A DNA stretch of 33,334 bases, from NCBI GenBank assembly GCA_002496475.1, contig DAJV01000114.1, positions 1 through 33,334 of the forward strand. Reading direction: 5' to 3'. A program made the translations under genes and the position numbers. The notes below the pieces were generated by a model. That model was not told where the DNA came from, did no database searches, and saw only the letters and a list, made by a program, of their open reading frames with translations. The DNA is from Vulcanisaeta sp. UBA163 (GTDB lineage Archaea; Thermoproteota; Thermoprotei; Thermoproteales; Thermocladiaceae). Below, piece after piece: positions 30,903 through 33,334 of this stretch (position 1 is its first letter; every line of letters starts with the position of its first letter).

Positions 30903-31952
30903 TTAACCATCACCCCTAATAACATGAATATTATCCCTAGGTATCCTAAGCAACACCCTCTCGCCAGGTTTAAAGGCAATTCTTGAAAGGGCAATAAGCG
31001 ACAGTTCATTATTTACGGTAACCAGGACACTGTAACCAAGTCTGTTCTTAATAATCTCATGGACAACGCCTCTAATCACATTATAATGATCATTATTATC
31101 ATCATCAACACCCAGCACCTCAATCCATTCAGGCCTTATACATACATAAACCTCGCCATCAACCTCCCCATTAACATTAAGTGAAATGCCATCGCCCAGC
31201 CTAACTAAACTCCCGTTCTCAGTCCTCTCCGCGAAGCCCTTAATTACGTTTTGAAAACCAAGAAATCGCGCTGTAAATACCCTATTCGGCCTAGTAAATA
31301 CTTGCTCTGGGTCTCCCTCCTCCACGACCTTACCCTCGTTAATTACCAATAATTTATCAGCCAATGAGTAAGCCTCATCCCAGTCATGGGTCACGTGTAT
31401 AACGGTTACTCCATACATCCCAGGCAACTCCCTTAATAAGGGGATTATTCTCTCCCTGGTATCTCTGTCAAGCATTGACAGAGGTTCATCAAGCAATAAA
31501 ACCCTAGGCCTAACAACAAGGGCCCTAGCCAAAGCAACCCTCTGCTGCTCACCACCACTAAGATTAACAGCCCTCCTACTGAGCAAATACTCAATACCTA
31601 AATCCCTGGCTATTTCCTGAATCAACCTACGCCTTTCACCCCTAGGCACACCCCTGAGTTTAAGTCCATACTCAATATTTTCATAAACAGTCATGTGATC
31701 AAAGATTGCATAGCCCTGCGGCACATAGGACACGTCCCGATTCTCCGGTGGTTCATTAGTCACATCAGCGCCATCTATATATACACTACCCTCACTCACC
31801 CTGTAAATACCAGCAATAACCTTCAATAACGTACTCTTACCAGAACCAGTGGGACCAAGCACCATATTGTATGTATTGCGCTTGAAAACCACATTTACTG
31901 GACCAAATATGAAATACCTTAAATGGACAGTAACCCCCCGTAATTCAACCAT
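30903..31952 (-). CDS. wtpC: Tungstate/molybdate ABC transporter ATP-binding protein (WtpC/ModC-like)
   Basis: The ATPase of the import system below. Walker A GPTGSGKST, Q-loop VPQGYAIFD, signature LSGGEQQRVALARAL, Walker B VLLLDEPLSMLD and H-loop HVTHDWDEA are all present; the C-terminal 120 residues form a TOBE-like accessory domain. The frame is open to GTG 31970 with ATG at 31961 and 31952; ATG 31952 (MVELRGVTVH) has GGTGATC 10 nt upstream and overlaps the permease by 8 nt, so it is preferred (349 aa). Last gene of the operon. Substrate is inferred from the binding protein. Confidence 0.88.
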   Translation of the reverse strand: MVELRGVTVHLRYFIFGPVNVVFKRNTYNMVLGPTGSGKSTLLKVIAGIYRVSEGSVYIDGADVTNEPPENRDVSYVPQGYAIFDHMTVYENIEYGLKLRGVPRGERRRLIQEIARDLGIEYLLSRRAVNLSGGEQQRVALARALVVRPRVLLLDEPLSMLDRDTRERIIPLLRELPGMYGVTVIHVTHDWDEAYSLADKLLVINEGKVVEEGDPEQVFTRPNRVFTARFLGFQNVIKGFAERTENGSLVRLGDGISLNVNGEVDGEVYVCIRPEWIEVLGVDDDNNDHYNVIRGVVHEIIKNRLGYSVLVTVNNELSLIALSRIAFKPGERVLLRIPRDNIHVIRGDG

Positions 31953-32766
31953 GCCGCGCATGATCACCACCCAAACTGATCAAAACCCTATATGCAACGA
32001 ATATTATCAGCATAATGACCACAAGCGCTGCCGAAAACTCCACGGCATTCACTAAACCAATACCCACGTAACTCTCGTAAATGTACACAGAGGCCGGATA
32101 AACAAGATTTCTACCAAATAATACATAGTAGGCAACAATGAATAAGGCACCGGCCTCAGAGACTGACCTGGCCCATGATAATATTGCGCCTGTGGCCATT
32201 GACCTCCAGATCCTTGGCAGTACTATTGATGTAAACACCCTTAATCGGCCCGCACCCAGTGTCCTAGCCACGGCCTCCATGTCGGGGCTTATCATCCTAA
32301 TCGACGCCTCAACAACTCTTATATAGTACGTAGATGAGAGGAAGGCCACGGCAGCAGTAGCTCCCCACAAAGTATTAATGAAGTTTATGCCATGCGCCTT
32401 CAGGAAGGGACCAAGGCCATAATGCGACGCGAAGGCCAGAACAATCATTATACCCACTATTATGTGTGGTATCATTATTGGTACATCAATCAAGGCATCC
32501 GCAACGCTCTTTAGGCGAAACTCGTACCTAGCCATCACATACGCCATTGGCGTACCCATTATAATGGCTATAAGGGCTGATAATGTGGACATAATTATGG
32601 TAACCTCAACGGCTTGAATAAAACTAATTACTGAGAGTGCCCTTGGGATCATTGGGAAGCCAAGAACTATTAGTAGGGCCAGTGGGTATATGATGAGAAT
32701 TGAGAAAATGAGAATTGAAATTAGTAGTACTAGGAGTATAAAAATGTTTGATTTAAATAAATGCAT
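31945..32766 (-). CDS. wtpB: ABC transporter permease (WtpB/ModB-like)
   Basis: A 273-aa membrane protein with six hydrophobic segments. The cytosolic loop that contacts the ATPase is EAVARTLGAGRLRVFTSIVLP (shown without its first residues: 'AxxLGAxxxxxFxxIxLP'). It forms the homodimeric channel. The frame is open to 32808, which would overlap the binding-protein gene by 29 nt; ATG 32766 (MHLFKSNIF), 13 nt after that gene ends, is the simpler start and begins right before the first helix. Fits a molybdate/tungstate/sulfate-type permease. Confidence 0.88.
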   Translation of the reverse strand: MHLFKSNIFILLVLLISILIFSILIIYPLALLIVLGFPMIPRALSVISFIQAVEVTIIMSTLSALIAIIMGTPMAYVMARYEFRLKSVADALIDVPIMIPHIIVGIMIVLAFASHYGLGPFLKAHGINFINTLWGATAAVAFLSSTYYIRVVEASIRMISPDMEAVARTLGAGRLRVFTSIVLPRIWRSMATGAILSWARSVSEAGALFIVAYYVLFGRNLVYPASVYIYESYVGIGLVNAVEFSAALVVIMLIIFVAYRVLISLGGDHARHG

Positions 32767-32779
32767 ATTTTTAAGTCCC

Positions 32780-33334
32780 TTAGCCCTGGCTTGGGAATAT
32801 CGAGGCATACTGTGGGTACTGGCTTAGTGGGGCTACAAAGGGTTTAATTGCATTAGGCACAGCACTGTAATTACCATAAACAATACCGGGTATTATGGGT
32901 ACAATGCCGTTCTCCTCAAGTATTCTCTGACCAATTGGGCTATAAAGCAGTAACAAGAAGTACTCGGCGGCCTGCTTATTCGGTGACTGGAAAGGTACTG
33001 TTATTGTGTAAACCACTGGATTGCATGCGAAGGTTTCCGTAACTCCGTTCTCAGTCCAAGTAATACTGACCTGGTGGTAATAATTAACATAACTTAAGTT
33101 ACCGAGGTTTATGAATGGTGGTAATGTTATGAATACGGTATTATGATACGTCTGTGTCTGCGGTATTGCATTACTCTCATAAGCCGATAATATGAAGTCC
33201 ACCTGACCAGAGGCCATTAATGTCAATAGATCTATCTCTGTATTTCTCATCATGTACTTACTTGGGTTCCCATAAATAGCATTATAGAGGTATGAAGCAT
33301 TATTGAAGAAGGCAAGGCCCGCCAGTTTAACAAC
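32780..33334 (-). CDS. wtpA: Tungstate/molybdate-binding protein (WtpA-like), 3' part only
   Basis: The frame enters from the right edge (27 codons upstream of the first visible ATG at 33253 read VVKLAGLAFFNNASYLYNAI...), so the N-terminus and lipobox lie outside. The visible 184 residues match the C-terminal part of WtpA/ModA-type extracellular binding proteins: DLLTLMASGQVDFILSAYES, ITLPPFINLGNLSYVNYY, VVYTITVPFQSPN and LYSPIGQRILEENGIVP. These proteins capture tungstate or molybdate outside the cell, and WtpA has the higher tungstate affinity. Tungsten use is common in hyperthermophilic archaea, but metal choice is not proven here. Confidence 0.85.
   Translation of the reverse strand, partial: VVKLAGLAFFNNASYLYNAIYGNPSKYMMRNTEIDLLTLMASGQVDFILSAYESNAIPQTQTYHNTVFITLPPFINLGNLSYVNYYHQVSITWTENGVTETFACNPVVYTITVPFQSPNKQAAEYFLLLLYSPIGQRILEENGIVPIIPGIVYGNYSAVPNAIKPFVAPLSQYPQYASIFPSQG

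Overview
The window looks like a chromosomal segment of a hyperthermophilic crenarchaeon, most likely a Thermoproteales member (a Vulcanisaeta/Caldivirga-type genome; this genus-level guess is inference). Reasons: archaeal-type information-processing genes (DnaG-like primase, family B DNA polymerase, archaeal threonyl-tRNA synthetase with its N-terminal editing domain, type II methionine aminopeptidase, prefoldin beta, eL43, a Brix protein, Pcc1, HerA, TmcA), TATA boxes about 26 nt upstream of many start codons (leaderless mRNAs), and C/D box guide RNA genes.

Layout. 1-286 is the 5' end of a proton-conducting antiporter/complex I-type membrane subunit on the minus strand, preceded by a possible 32-codon leaderless ORF. 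474-3826 holds a small DNA-repair-like protein, tRNA(Met) cytidine acetyltransferase TmcA and a ribbon-helix-helix-like protein. 3909-9923 is the most unusual part: a type II/IV secretion ATPase with no recognisable TadC/GspF partner, a small three-TM protein, five small soluble proteins that appear to share one beta-beta-alpha-beta-beta domain, and a divergent, heavily N-glycosylatable exported protein of 454 aa. 9940-12776 is a conserved archaeal cluster (eL43, Brix, Pcc1, prefoldin beta, DUF3194-like, DHH phosphoesterase). 12835-15629 has two unknown proteins, a DUF2848 enzyme-like protein and a TGT-family protein lacking the zinc site. 15697-19523 has HerA, heme o synthase (CyoE), a 70-aa unknown and a membrane protein. 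19647-23565 has ThrRS and a divergent UDP-sulfoquinovose synthase / cis-prenyl transferase pair that fits N-glycan synthesis. 23571-28892 has methionine aminopeptidase, DnaG, PolB and an Lrp-type regulator. 29165-30794 has a UPF0147 protein and malic enzyme. 30903-33334 is a tungstate/molybdate ABC transporter (WtpCBA-like), whose binding protein runs off the right edge.

Three candidate C/D box sRNA genes, not visible as ORFs, sit at 1033-1088 (minus), 14222-14277 (plus) and 19590-19645 (plus). Each has a TATA box at the right distance and each ends at the stop codon of a convergent protein gene. The two plus-strand ones have complete C, D', C' and D boxes.

The best candidate for a previously undescribed system is 3909-9923. 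A secretion ATPase, a membrane protein and a set of diverged paralogous small subunits face a glycoprotein gene across a shared palindromic TATA box. There is no intergenic stretch over 300 bases; the longest (18627-18857) is described in the list. No CRISPR array, insertion sequence or tRNA gene was seen by eye.
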